Of a DNA stretch of 64,000 nucleotides, positions 34,232-46,700 are shown in pieces. Made by a program: the position numbers and the translations under genes. Numbering within the stretch: the first letter of the stretch is position 1; every line of letters begins with the position of its first letter. This DNA is from Trichosphaerium sp. ATCC 40318 (Eukaryota > Discosea > Flabellinia > Trichosidae): the NCBI GenBank assembly GCA_038496445.1, contig JALMLS010000332.1, positions 238,168 through 302,167 on the forward strand, in the 5' to 3' direction. The notes under the pieces were generated by a model, which had not been told where the DNA came from, did no database searches, and was given only the letters and a program-made list of their open reading frames with translations.

Positions 34232-36304
34232 ATGGTACCAAGTTTAACTTAAAAACGTTTTGTAACTCTTTTAACAGAAGTTATCGTACATATACCACTC
34301 AAATGGCCATTTAAGAGCGTATTTGGCTGATGGGGTACTATTTGAGCTATCTCCAAGCATTCAACTACCAAATCGCGTATTAAAGCCTGAGGCTAAATCC
34401 AGTAATACAAGTGATACTGTAGAAGACGATTGCATTATTAAATCAACCCTTACGCACTATACAGTAATTATTTTTGGTTGAAAAAACAACTAATTTTATT
34501 GGCAGGTTAACAAAACTGACTTCATTGCTTTGACCTCTACGTTGAGACAACACGATGATACAACGCTTGCCATAGATATAAAGGTATCTCAATTTTTCAA
34601 AGACATCATGTTTCATATCACGTGCACGTTGAGTGAGGACACGTGGCACCAAGGTTCAGTAAAGGATAGCAATAAATCTGAAAAGAACTACTTAAAGATG
34701 CAAGGACGTAGAGGTTTGTTAACTGTTTGCTATCCCTAAACTAAAGTAATTATAGAACGATTCGAATCAGACATGATCGAGTGTACTACAGCATTTGGAG
34801 CTCAAATGAAACTGTGGATAGTAGGGGATAACGACAGAAAATACAACGTAACTATTGTAAATGTGAGGTTGTGTTGCTGATGTTTTTACGTTTAAGAACT
34901 GGGAAACAGTACCAAAGGCAGGTAGAAACCCAAAACGAGGTAGTCCAGAGAGCGCATCATGTACTTTAACATGTGATGTCAGTGTGAGTAGACTAATATA
35001 GTAAACAAGTTCCAACTAAATGTTGTTTCTAGGCTGAAGAAGATGTTGCATTTACTGTTTTTATACAGACTAAGGATGTCATCTTACACAGTCTCATACC
35101 ACCTATTATTTCACCAGAACAGCTTAGTCATATACATACAGAAGGATATCAAGGTACGACACCACTGATTCATACAATAATTATCACTAAATTGCCTACC
35201 AAAGTATTTCCTGGAGTTGTACCGCAACATTTACTTCATAGCGCTGTTCGTGCCATAAACCATCAAATCGGTTTAGGTTTCTTAAAAGCAAAACAAGAGC
35301 GTGAAGCAAGCAAGAGTATGTTAGCTAAAATTCAGGTCCTACAAGGTTGTAACTTTACGTTTTTTTAGAAACAGACAAGAGTAATATTGGCTTGCCCTCA
35401 AGGCCCAACATGAAAGGTAAACAGGGTAATATAGGAAACTACTTCCCTGCTCTGAAGCGTGCCTCTGTCATCAAGGATTTGTTCAATAATTCAGGTGCTG
35501 TTGATATAATAGAACAGCTTCTTGGTGTTGGTAATGTAAACCATGCTGGCTCAGTACAAATAGCATTACGGCATCCTACATCACAAGATTCTATGATTAG
35601 GTAAGAATTTTTTTGTTAAAGTACATTCGATGCTTGCTCATGGTTTCTTTTCTTAGCCGTTTGATTAAAACAAAAGGTGGTGAGATTAATACAATACCTT
35701 CTCGTTATCATATTGATGGTAAAAACTTTGGTGATCCTAACCCAGTGAAGAACTTTCATAATTTTACATTACTTGTTGGAGTTGTAAGTCAATTTGTTTT
35801 TAATGACAGAGCAAACGTTCTTGTTTTTTTGCTTAACTTTCTTCATAGTTTCTTAAAGATTTGGAATTTGTAAACTACGGTAATCTAGTCGTGTTTCCTA
35901 AAACGCATACAAAGGTACAAAATTTCTGAAAAGTTACAAACTTAACAGTTGATTCAGCATGCAAAAATATTCGAAACTGAAGGACCTACAAGTTGGCTTG
36001 AAGAGGATGCTCCGGCATTCTTCTGCCAGGATCCTAAACTCCCCAAAGCCAAACAAGTACGTTCTTTTGAAGTTGACAGCGATGGTGTTGTATGATTGAG
36101 CTAATTACTATGTTCTAGGTAACGGCAAAAGCTGGTGATATTGTCGTTTGTCATTACTTACTTGGTCATGGTGTTGCAGAGAATTTATCTCCTTTTACGC
36201 GTTATATGATATACTTTAGAATATCTAGTAAGCATCTACGCGATCACAAGCTTGAGACTATGACTGACTTATGGATGGACTGGCCATCAATGAAGAAGAA
36301 ATAA
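34232..36304 (+). CDS. Phytanoyl-CoA dioxygenase-type (2OG/Fe) protein with novel N-half
   Basis: Twelve exons: 34232-34234, 34278-34463, 34506-34713, 34747-34862, 34897-34983, 35033-35153, 35205-35315, 35369-35600, 35657-35783, 35849-35914, 35949-36056, 36119-36304; 516 residues in phase. The start codon sits alone in a 3-nt coding exon directly before a GTACCA donor. Residues about 240-510 are a PhyH-like fold: EGYQVFPGVVP, the iron motif HID at 373-375, and the distal His and 2OG-binding Arg in HGVAENLSPFTR (H472, R483). Such enzymes hydroxylate small substrates using Fe(II) and 2-oxoglutarate. Residues 1-230 (SYIYHSNGHLRAYLADGVLF) have no clear family, though the opening strand pattern resembles the animal C5orf34 N-terminus. 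Exons join the halves in frame, but two separate genes cannot be excluded. Confidence 0.8.
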
Positions 36305-36480
36305 AGAATAAGTAACTTTTACAAAAGCGCACTTAAAAAAACTTGACTACCTCATTGTTTGATCTAATTATTACAAAGATGTCCCTTAGAAAGTAAGTTG
36401 AAACTAATAATGATTATACAGATACGTGGCGGTGTTATAAATTACATTTAAAGATATTTATTTGGTTGTAATCTTTTGTC

Positions 36481-37301
36481 TCAATGCTCCAAAGCTTCTA
36501 TCCACCCATCATCCAAAGCAATATTAGAATCATATACAGCATACTCTCTCTGTGATGAATGAATTACGAATCCATTCTTCTTAAAGTCATCCACACAACT
36601 AGCAAAGCGCTCGCCAGCTAATGTTTTTCCAATACCATACATTCTCTGTGTAACAAATCTAAACTCTCCTCCGTCTTTTTTTTTTGTCATGGCATTTCTT
36701 GATAGATGTGCCACGTGATTATCACATAATTTTTGTAAAATAGAGGTATCTTCTGATTGACTCTTTGTCAAATCAAGCTTGATATGAAACTCAAAATAGT
36801 TTGTTGAAGGAAACTTTAAAATTTCTTCTTTTGTGTCTGGCACTCCTTTGTTTGAAAACATTGCTTCTATCTTTTTTCTAGTTACTTTAAATCCCCCTTC
36901 TTCAAGCTTTTTCGCTATTTCATTACATTTAGCGTATACTGTGGTTATGTCGCCTCTGTAGGGATTCATTAAACGAATTATGGTTATAAGTGTTTAATTG
37001 TACCTGTGATAGCTTGATGTCATCATCTGCGTTGGTGTAAGCCCAGTTTCGAGCTCTATATACAAGGGTTTGCATTTTAGCGTTTTACATAAATTTTTGA
37101 ACTCATCAATCGTCTTAGAGGCTTCTCCTTGCGCTTGTGTTTGCGGTGGCTTTACTGTTACGTGTACTTCAAATAACTACAGTTAAAAATCAACAACAAT
37201 CCTTTAATAAGCCTCCACAAACGATTAACAGCCGTAGCGCTATTATTCAGCTTTTATGTAAATTTACACAATTATGAACGTACCCCACGTATTTCTTGCA
37301 T
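36481..37301 (-). CDS. Conserved uncharacterised protein (FEFHIKL / HLSRNA family)
   Basis: Three exons (37284-37301, 37004-37176, 36481-36955) give 221 residues in phase. The pattern LFEVHVTV...FKNLCKTLKCKPLYIELETG, YFEFHIKLDL, HVAHLSRNAM, RFVTQRMYG and EYAVYDSNIALDDGW recalls an uncharacterised family found in bacteria and some microbial eukaryotes. I know no function for it. Two similar FEVH/FEFH beta-strand units suggest an internal duplication. No signal peptide or TM segment. The short first exon (MQEIRG) starts at the first ATG after a stop-rich stretch. Confidence 0.78.
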
Positions 37302-37663
37302 TGCTGGTTATATCTTCGTGTTTAATTATACCTGTACACGTCACTACAGATTAGAATATGAATGAGGTTTCCACTAAATGTCTATATTATCTGAATTTTC
37401 TTTCGCAAAGTTGAAATACGGTCCGAAACGGTATTTTGGCCACCTCTATTCTTAAGAATCGTGTGAAACACACTTAATCTATGAGATTTCATATAGAACT
37501 GAGCCACTTTTCTGCCAATTAACAAGAAACTAAACAAATTCATCAATCAACAGCATCACGTCAACATTTATGAGAAAATTTGAAGAAACTAGTGTTCTCT
37601 CGTCTTTATTCATTTTTATACTGTAGTGTGTATACATTCCACCTGTTTTTTCTTGGTCGTAAT
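37302..37663. other. Intergenic
   Basis: AT-rich spacer between the 5' end of the uncharacterised gene and the stop codon of the next minus-strand gene. Nothing else seen. Confidence 0.4.
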
Positions 37664-39502
37664 CTACAACCGTTGCAACAATCCAGTTTTGTAACAAAAG
37701 ACAGCTGTCAAGTTACCAAATTTAATTAAAGAATCGTACGTTGTAATTTTTTCGGTACAGTCTTCATCTTTAGATGCCAATAATGCACATTCTGAAGCAA
37801 ATAGAACGTCTTCTTTTCTTCCATTTATGAATAGCTGCTTATGGCATTGTTCGTAGGTATCTCCGGGACAGTCATGATGACTCTTACCTCCCCACCAAAA
37901 CCCTTGAACTCCATCACAAGAAGCATTCACTGTCTTGTTTCCAAGTCTTGGTACCACGAGTGGCTCTATCAAAACGGGTTCCAAGTCACAGTTTATACAA
38001 TCATCAGTGAGAGGCCATTTAGGTATAGTATTAAGAGAGAGATCTCTGTTGTTATGTGCGGACTGACAATCAATACATTTGTCTCCATGTCTCCATGGAA
38101 TATTTTTTTCTTTTGGAGTGACATAGTCAGGGAAGGTACGTCCTGAGTTCTTAATGTAGCATGTTGAGTGATATGCTGGATCATCTTCGAAAACGATTGC
38201 ATTTATACCAAAAGTATCGGAAGGAGCACGTGGGATAACATTAAAACAGTAAACTTGATCGACAGGTTCATCGAGTGTACTAATATTTAGGTACTCATAG
38301 CAAGAATCATCAACAAGCCCAGCGTCGTCATTGTATCTTGAGTTTAATACAGTCAAAGGCATAACAGTAAACCCAGCACAATAATGAGGAGCGCAACCTC
38401 TAGCACAGTAAGACAAATCGTTATAAACTCGAGAACATCCTGCTCAAAAATTAGTATGTTGGGTTTTTTTAGTTGCTGTACCAAATCCTGTTTTGTATTC
38501 TGGATAGTAACAATGATCGACACGCCTATTGAATTAAGTTTTGAGATAGAAGGTAAAAAATACGCACGTGAACGTTGTCTGAGCTGCTTGAATACCATAA
38601 ATATTCGCAACTTGTTCGTCAACAACATCAACGTCAGTACAATCTCTGTATCCTCTCCAAAGCCAATGAACAATGTACCTACCTTTCCCAGATCTACTCG
38701 GTATTGTAATCTTTGCTGTATCAGAATCAGAACCTCTGTCTCCGAGATGTTCCGCTTTTAATATCGACTCAATCCAAGGCATATTTGGATTCTCATACTC
38801 AGCATAGTTATTGTTAAAGTATTCTGGTTTGTATCTCATCAAACGAGCATCATCAAGCCACTGACCAAACGTTTCTGGTCTCGGGACAAAATCAGGATCA
38901 CTCTGTTTAATTTCTTCAACATAAAGATGTTCCATGTGAGAAAGATCATCTCTCTTTCTGAGCTGACGATGGAATACATCAATTGTTTTTATTGTATTCG
39001 GAGGAGCTTCGTCAAAGTACTGATTTATGAGTTCTGTTGTATGTAGCTTCAGTTTGTCTTCGTACATTTGATGTACTACAATAAAGTAACTATAATCAGT
39101 GTGACCTGCTGTCCACTCTAACTCGAAAGGCTGATTTGGCCCGACTTGAACGTGTGGTCCATTTTGGATTTTGGAAGGACAAGGCGTTTCTGTACTCGCA
39201 AAACTTCGTCTACTAGCACCGCTGTTCCAGTTGTGACAGTGTGATGCATCAGGAAACACCACCAAGCTTACAAGCAAAGTAACAATGAAAGTATCTAATA
39301 GTGCTCTCGGTCTGCGCGAAGTAGGGTTCGAGAAACCACAAACAAAGCAAGTAAAGAGCAACAGAATATATATAGCTGGATGTGAGTATGTTGTTGGCCT
39401 TGTAGGAGCTACTGGCTCTTTAGTAGTACGAACACTTTTAAAAACCCGAAATCTACAAAAAAGTAAAAATCACATGTTGTTTGGCGTCTGAACATTACCC
39501 AT
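37664..39502 (-). CDS. Membrane-anchored or secreted Cys-rich ectoprotein, uncharacterised
   Basis: Two firm exons (38596-39452 and 37664-38439) and a tentative start exon (39474-39502, MGNVQTPN) give 553 residues. Two hydrophobic segments lie near the N-end (AIYILLLFTCFVCGF and TFIVTLLVSLVVF), followed by HCHNWNSGASRR. The ectodomain has FELEWTAGHTDYSYFIVVHQ, then GRYIVHWLWRGYRDCTDVDV, then a Cys-rich C-half (CARGCAPHYCAGFTVMP, CIDCQSAHNN). The GRYIVHWxWRGYRDC block recurs in secreted proteins of protists and oomycetes with a beta-sandwich like lytic monooxygenases. A copper site cannot be shown here. The first intron would be only 21 nt (39453-39473), so the start is uncertain. Confidence 0.68.
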
Positions 39503-39612
39503 AGTCTTCGCCTGTACTATCAGAATCGCAATGAACACTTAGGTGAAACCGTATGCCAGTTAGCCGAAAAAAATCTTAATGCAAAACAAAATTAATAAGG
39601 TCAAGCCACGCG

Positions 39613-39909
39613 CTACAAAAGACGATATTGTTTAGGCTCAAACATACTTGGAGAGTCGCTAGGTATCCGTCCACCAGCGTAGTTATCCGTCCTTGAACCC
39701 ATCATAGCCCTGCTCTTAATACGCTCAGGCTCTGTAACCCGAACAGTTTCGCTCCCAATTGTGACTTGCTTGGCTTCCCTCTCTGACTCCACTCGCCCCC
39801 AATCGGTACTGGTAGTGTTACAACAATAAACGATTGAAGGCTTCACGCTAGAGGTGTATACTGTGAATAAACCTGCCACAGACAAAAAGTATAGCCACGA
39901 GGCAATCAT
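39613..39909 (-). CDS. Small secreted or single-TM protein
   Basis: Single exon, 98 residues, from the ATG at 39909. The start MIASWLYFLSVAGLFTVYTS is a good signal peptide or signal anchor. The rest is hydrophilic (ESEREAKQVTIGSETVRVTE, ending SMFEPKQYRLL) with one Cys-Cys pair just after the hydrophobic part. If the N-segment is an anchor, the tail would be cytosolic. No family recognised. Confidence 0.55.
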   Translation of the reverse strand: MIASWLYFLSVAGLFTVYTSSVKPSIVYCCNTTSTDWGRVESEREAKQVTIGSETVRVTEPERIKSRAMMGSRTDNYAGGRIPSDSPSMFEPKQYRLL

Positions 39910-40244
39910 TGTCTAAACAGAAATTTAGCACTTAATTTCGGACTTTATTGTTGATTAAACGGCACAACGAAACATTCTTGTTCAATACTATTAACTTCTA
40001 GCTATGAAGATTTTCTAAAATTCCACAGTTACTCACTGTGACGTACCTTGCTGGTGCTTCAATTAGGCAATATTGAGGTGCAGTTAAGCGAGTTTAAAAC
40101 GCTTGGCTTACCACCAATCATTATGATATTTGTTTTTGAATTTATTTGTACAATGTACAACACACGAAATCGTGTGTAGTTTTTCTTTTACCTTTCTTTT
40201 CGTACAAGCTTCAAGCAAAACCTTTTTTTTTTTCAATTTTGTGT
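39910..40244. other. Intergenic
   Basis: AT-rich; upstream of the small secreted protein gene and downstream of the LZTR1-like gene. No coding frame is supported. Confidence 0.4.
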
Positions 40245-43200
40245 TCACGTAGACTTTGCTGCATTGAACTGCTTCAATAGACGTATGAGCGTAGTTTCGC
40301 TTGCAACCCCTTTTTTTAAAGTCCCTGCAATAATATCACTATGCCTCATCATAAAATTAAAGCATGCTTGTTGAACACCGGCCAAATCATAAGTATCAGC
40401 AAAAGAAAGTAGTTCCCAAATATTTGACGCATTAACATTTTTACCAATACCAACAGTAAGCTCTGTATAAAATGTACCAAGGGATAAAAGATGAGAAACT
40501 TCAAACAGTCTTGCCCAGTCTGTATCAGATAGATCAAGCTTTAATGGCTCTGTACCAAGGTATATATACTGTAGAATTATTTTAAGCGTTGATGCTGCTA
40601 CCTACAAAAAATAAATAAGGACAAAAAAAAATGTGACACATGGTTTTACGAAAAATATGAGAATGTCAAAACAAAATGTCATAAAGTAGTAACGAAAAAT
40701 CACAATGATTACTAAACACGATTTGCGCTAACTACTTCAAAAAAAATGACGCCTTGAGCGTGTCACATGGCTTGTTGGCTGTCCATGTGCCCCAGAAGCT
40801 CCAATTTAACAAGAAAGTATAAGACGTACCTTAATTGACTTAAAATCAACAACACCTTTAATTTTTGAAAGTAAGTAAGGATTGTAAGCTAAAAGTGTTT
40901 GTTTTTACCATTTTGAGATTCCAGCATCTGATTCATAAACATGCCATTAAAATACTCACTCATAGACGCCAACACTATTTTATGTGCTTGAAGCGGTTCA
41001 TGATCTGTATCTTCAATAATAATAGACACATCAGATGTTTTTTTACGTAAATCATCTTCTAACAGCAACTTTTCAATCCCTAGTCAAAAACGTTAACCAA
41101 AAAACTCCAAACTTTCCAAGTACCAAAAAAAATAAATAAAATAATGTACCTCGAGAAAGTGTAGATGTCTTCTGTGCTTTTTCGAAAGGATTTTCAAGCT
41201 TTGATGGAGGTTTTTTGTTTTGTGCATTCTTGTCTATGCATTGTAAGTAACGTTTAAAAGAAAATCGATGGAACAAGCAACATACTGTCAAACTTATACC
41301 GGCGCCAATTTATATAGGCAGAAAGCTCTTCACTTGAATAATCCATATCGGCAACTGCGCTTTCTAAGCTTTGTAAGCTCCAAAAACCAGTGCATTGCTT
41401 AATAATCCTAATACATAAGATTGTTAACACATAATAGCATATAGGATCATTTAGTACCATTTACACTCCTCTGCTAACTCTATGAACTTGTACTCTTCTG
41501 CGATAGCATATAGTTTAAGTATTACCTTAATATTATTCAAGTCCTTCACCGGAATCTCATCTAGGATCGCTGTTACAAACATACCGCAAAAAACAACAAA
41601 AAAACATACCACAATAGCAGTATGTAAGCAAAGAAAGCCATAAGCTTTCGTCCAAATCAAATTTTTCTGGATTACTTTTAACAACATCAGCAAACGCTTC
41701 ATTCCTTGGGTTGATATAAGCTGTTTAAATGTCACGAGCATATAACGCACCTAGCACATAATAAAGCATAGTGAGCATGTATTGATTGTCCATCTTTAAT
41801 AGGTATAACAATATCAGCAAGATGAGGATTATTAAGCCACCTTGAAAACCTACAGTATCATTTATAAGTCTATCGTTAAAAAAATAGAATTCTAGCAGTA
41901 CGTGTTGGGTAAGATATGTTCACGAATCGACAGTAAAAATACAGAGCGTAATGATATATATTTGTGTGCATCGTTAAGCCCTATAGAGCATTAATAAACA
42001 TCAAAGAGGCTACAACTACTTATATACTTACCACCTAATAGATATACCTCATTACTAATTACAGCTGTAGCATGATAACAGCTTGGTTCTGGTAATGGTC
42101 CACGAACATGGATGGGTTGCCAGTTTTTTTTTAATGTATCGTACATATAGGTACTATTAGAGCATTTGACTTCGTCAAAACCTCCAACAAACACTATGAA
42201 CCGATGTCTGAGTACAGCAGCTAAGAATTTATTACTATGTCATTAAGAGGTCTTTAACAATTGATAAATATTGCTCGTGTTGAATTCCGCACCTTTCAGT
42301 CGATATACGGGTACAGGTTTCTCACCAGTTACATCAGGTTTCGTCCAAGTCGATGTAGCTAGAAGTATATTCAGTACAAACAGATGAGAAAGTAACTATA
42401 CGTGGATCAAATACAAAAATGTCATTGTAGCAACGTGTCCCGTCTCTACCGCCAAACAAATATAATTTACCATCAACCGCACAGGATGTATGTGCACTAT
42501 GCAGGTCAGTAAATCACCAACAAATATAATAGAGAGATATCCTTTAGCGAAAAAAAAAAAGAAGTTTTTACCTGCATTTAGGAGGTGCATTGCCTTCTTT
42601 AGTTTTTGCTGCACTCCAAGACTGAGTCTCTAAACAAGGGAAAAATAAGTACAAAAAAGATATTTCTTCCGTATAGTCAGAAAGCAAAAATCCACAAAAT
42701 AAAAAAAAATAACGACATTACAGTACCAGTGTCAAATATGAACATATCATTCAGCAAACTAGATCCATCGTATCCACCATAAATATAGATATTTTTACCA
42801 ATTACAGCAGCAGAGTGAGAGTTCCTAGGTTTTGGTGTAGGACCACTAGCCAATACAGTTTCCCATTTATGTTGTTCTAAATGCGAAAACCTGAGTAAGT
42901 TACTGTAAAAAACCGGGCAACGTTTTTAGTTTTTATTTGATTTAACGACGCGAACTTTTACTGAAACGTACGTGTATCAAACACATGTAAGTCATTAAAG
43001 CGCCGTTTGCGACCTTGTCCGCCGAATATGTATATTTTAGTTCCTACCACTGACGCAGAGTGGCATCCACGCGGTGGGGGCCTTGGTCCTGTCATTTTCG
43101 GCCGTTTCCACTGCTTTTTTTCTTTAATGAGTGAGCTGAGTGGAAAGTGGAGCAAGGAGCTTTTGCGTACGCGCTTGTAAGTAGTATATGTCGTTTGTAT

Positions 43201-43381
43201 ACCTGTGCGACCCATCATACCCACCAAACAAATATATGTTCCCGTTAACGACCGAAGCTGAGTGGTAGCCCATTGGTTGAGGGCACTTGGCAAATAATCA
43301 GAGAGAACTTGTAAATTAACGTACATCTTCTCTAGGAAGCTTCACTTCCTTCCATTCCATACGTAAGTATGATGTTTCCAT
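40245..43381 (-). CDS. LZTR1-like Kelch-BTB-BTB-BACK protein
   Basis: Seventeen exons: 43325-43381, 43171-43285, 42972-43121, 42727-42876, 42572-42629, 42402-42496, 42293-42358, 42032-42220, 41902-41980, 41751-41849, 41610-41704, 41458-41569, 41286-41407, 41150-41233, 40909-41079, 40830-40855, 40245-40601; 674 residues in phase. About six Kelch blades fill residues 1-310 (HSASVVGTKIYIFGGQGRKR, HSAAVIGKNIYIYGGYDGSS, HTSCAVDGKLYLFGGRDGTR). BTB-1 starts near 325 (LADIVIPIKDGQSIHAHYAL), BTB-2 near 500 (TSDVSIIIED...HKIVLASMSEYFNGMF), and BACK-like helices end the protein. This order, Kelch first then two BTBs, is that of LZTR1, which links CUL3 ubiquitin ligase to RAS-family GTPases in animals. 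That role is inferred. The gene is divergent from the receptor tyrosine kinase. In-frame Met8 is an alternative start. Confidence 0.92.
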
Positions 43382-43716
43382 ATTTTAAAGTCCTGTACTT
43401 TTTGACGAGTTCGTCTTTGTAGACCGTATTAGTTATCACGCATCCGTTAACGCCTGTTAAGAATTGAATAATCTATTAAGGCGTCAATAACTAAACAGTC
43501 GAACGGATTCATTTACCTGAAAAGGAAACTATCGCGAGCTTATCACGCAATGTACTGTCGAGAAAGTGCATAGCTCTTCAGACAGAAAGGTAAGCTTAAA
43601 AGTTGCCAAAAAGTCAACTTATTTCACGCTTATTGGGTATTTGTGCCTGGTTTACGGTTCTCTTCGTGCAAGCACCAGCAAATTATACCTTGGAAGCTAT
43701 TAAGTGGTTTTTGTAA
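43382..43716. promoter_or_regulatory. Divergent control region, LZTR1-like and RTK genes
   Basis: 335 bases between two outward-facing start codons, so it probably drives both. No coding frame. That a CUL3-adaptor gene and a receptor kinase share it is notable, because animal LZTR1 acts in the RAS pathway downstream of receptor tyrosine kinases. Confidence 0.5.
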
Positions 43717-46700
43717 ATGGGTAACAAAAAACGAGCTGCTTTATTTGGTTTAGCTTAATAGAATAGCAGGTCTGTATCGCGGTATAGTGTGTACATTGTT
43801 TGTTGCGGTTTTAGTGCCATTTGTATATTCACAAGCAGAACCACAAACAACACAACCAGTACCTCCTAATGTTTTTGGGGGCAGTGATGCGCGAGCTGTG
43901 GCGAGTGATGGTGCAGTACATGTTTTGGTGGGAGACTTTGACTTTGGTACGGTTTATAGCTTTTGTTAGTAGCTAATGGTACTAGCTGAGGTAATCAATG
44001 GCGAAATACGAAACGTATTCAAGGGCGAAAAATCCCGGCCGTATATAGGCGCAGAAGTTGTTGAAACAGACATTGGGCCTCAAACCGTCCTATTCAAGTT
44101 TGCCGCTTCCGGTGAATTTGGTATTACGATCGACTTAACCATTAATGGAACTGTGCAACTTGCTGATCATACAAAATTAAGTGATGGTCCAGATGTTATT
44201 ACGGATTCGTGGAACATTATCTCTACTACTAGTGGTCTTCGTAGTAGCACCTTACGAATTCAACTATCAACACATAAATTATCAAGTGACAAATTCCTTT
44301 TGACGACAGAGGCAGCCATTATTCTTCTTGACTTTAGTCAAACAACTGTCACTCCTACTACAATATATGAAGTTACGCCTCCTTTAAGTATTATTAAGAC
44401 AATAGTTACATCTACATCGGAGACAAAGTTGATTTATGGTGCGTTATAATGCTGTTAGTTTCTAATCTAACTTTTTTTGACAGGTCAGTCTTCATTGGGT
44501 GACACAATGTTTACAGAGTGAGTGTTTTCTTTTTTTTTTTTGTTTAATACTTAATTTTCAAAAACAAAGGCTTGTATTCAACGGTACAGATTGGACACCT
44601 TCGCTACCAGTATTGTTGGAAAATTGCGCAATTATTGATCAACTATTACCGTTTACTGATGGCAATGGCGAAGAGTTCATTATTGCTGGTTGTACAGGTG
44701 ACACTTCGAACGCTGATTTTATTGTGTGGTACCTCCTATTTTTGCAACATTTTCTCGTTAATTATATCCAGTAGTTAATATTAACTTTTTCTTAAAAGGC
44801 TAGACGCCAGTAACCTGACAATGGAAGTGGAAAGATATACATTACCAAATGATACTGAACTATCCACTATTACAACTGCTAACAATTATCTGCGTACTGG
44901 CCCAGGTTTGTATTATGGTACGAGCGTTTAACATTATATTCTTTAATTGGCTTATTTCTTATCGCACAATTTTAGCTTTTACTTCTTCTGGTGGTTTTGC
45001 TGAAATTCACCAACTTAATCGTGCAGCTAGTAAAAGAGTACTTAATAGTGCTAACCTCCTAACTACAAACTTTGAAAGAATGGGTCCATGTACGTTCTTT
45101 TAATTCATACGTTTACTCCACGCGCATGAAATAAATCAAATATATCTGTTTTATTGAATGATAGTCCATGAAAATACGGACACGTGTCCTAGCACTAAGC
45201 CTTTTTCTCTTTCAATAACCTAATGTTGTTTTTGTTAGTTATTTTTACTGATCTGGATAATGATGGAAACGAAGATATTTTCAGTGCTGGAACAGTCAAC
45301 GGTGCAGTAGTACCGCTGGTAGATATTACAATCCCTCCAGCTGTACCAACGACTTCTCCACCCACGACCGCTCCACCTACAACTTCTCCACCAACGACTT
45401 CTGCTCCAACAACGGCACCACCTACAACGTCTCCACCAACAACGTCTCCTACAACTTCTCCTCCTACAACTTCTCCTACGACTCCTACAACTGCTTCTCC
45501 ACCTGGGACTGTTATTGCTCCTGTTGGCCCTAGTAACCCTTCAAATCCTTCAAATCCTTCTACGCCGTCAGAAGCTACAGTAATAGGAGAGGAACCTAGC
45601 GAGCCAGCATTATTTATTTTCATTATTATCCCACTTGTAGTTATGGCTGTGTTGTTGGTGATTATTATCATAATCATTCTCATTGTTCAAAAAAGGCAAC
45701 GAAGAAGACGTGAAATTACTTCTAGTGCATCAATTGATGATAATAACAGTGTACAGCTCATTGATAACGGTAAATATGGCGCCATTTCAGCTAGAGGTAG
45801 AGTGAAACTATTTTTTTTTTAAAACTAGTGATTGGTATCTAACAACGATGTTTAGAGCCAGAAAACAGTATGCATAAAACAAGATCTCAATTGAGTATCA
45901 CGGGAAACAACGTGATTATATCAAATGCTATCACTACACAACGTAAGGACGAATGGCTTATTCCTTTTGAGGATCTTGAGTTCCAAGATGTGCGTTTTGC
46001 TGGTTTTTTTTTCTTTGTTGTTAACTTATTATCAATAGCGTCTTGGTGCTGGTGCATACGGTGTAGTATCTAAGGGTAAATGGAATGGATCTACTGTTGC
46101 CATAAAACAGAGTACTATTGTATCAATAGTAGAGGAGGATCTTGCTGGACTTCGTGAAGAGGCAGCCCTTATGATGTACACTGTTTATTATAACTCCTTG
46201 TATACTAACACCTACTAGTAATATGCAGCCACATCCGAATGTAGTACAGGTATTTATTCTATAACCATTAGCTTGCTTACGGAGCATAGATTCTTGGTAT
46301 TTCTGTTCATGACTCAAACTTTTTTATGATTCTTGAGTTTTGCTCAGGAGGAAGTTTGGATAAATTTATTTCTAAACTCGGACCTGGATTCACTCCAAAG
46401 AGGTTCTCTTTGCTTCTTGGTATCGTCCAAGGCATGATCCACCTTCACAATAAAAATATCGTACACAGGTATGCTATTTTAGGACTTTTATAAGTTTGCA
46501 CCGACTTAACAAGGGTTTTTTTTCAGAGATTTGGCTGCCAGGAATGTATTGATTTCTCAAGAAAGCGACACTCTCAAGCCAAAAATAAGTGGTATGTTGT
46601 TTAACTAGAGGTTGATTATTTTGATTCTGACCTTTGTTAGATTTTGGTATGAGTCGTATACTTACAGATCATGGTAAAGAGGGTATTACAGATACCAATA

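Noticed and set aside
37664-39361. Tyrosinase or other known oxidase
   Set aside because: No paired HxxxH copper motifs of tyrosinase; His residues are placed differently.
43752-43773. 22-nt intron at the RTK start
   Set aside because: A 49-nt intron from a GTAACA donor right after ATGG explains the same join with normal size.
43947-43985. Two in-frame TAG codons in the RTK, first taken as read-through or a 21-nt intron
   Set aside because: A 39-nt intron with GTACGG donor and TACTAG acceptor removes both and keeps phase.
45195-45683. Minus-strand 162-codon ORF rich in Gly and Val
   Set aside because: It is the complement of the PTTSPP stalk repeat of the RTK; repeats open both strands.
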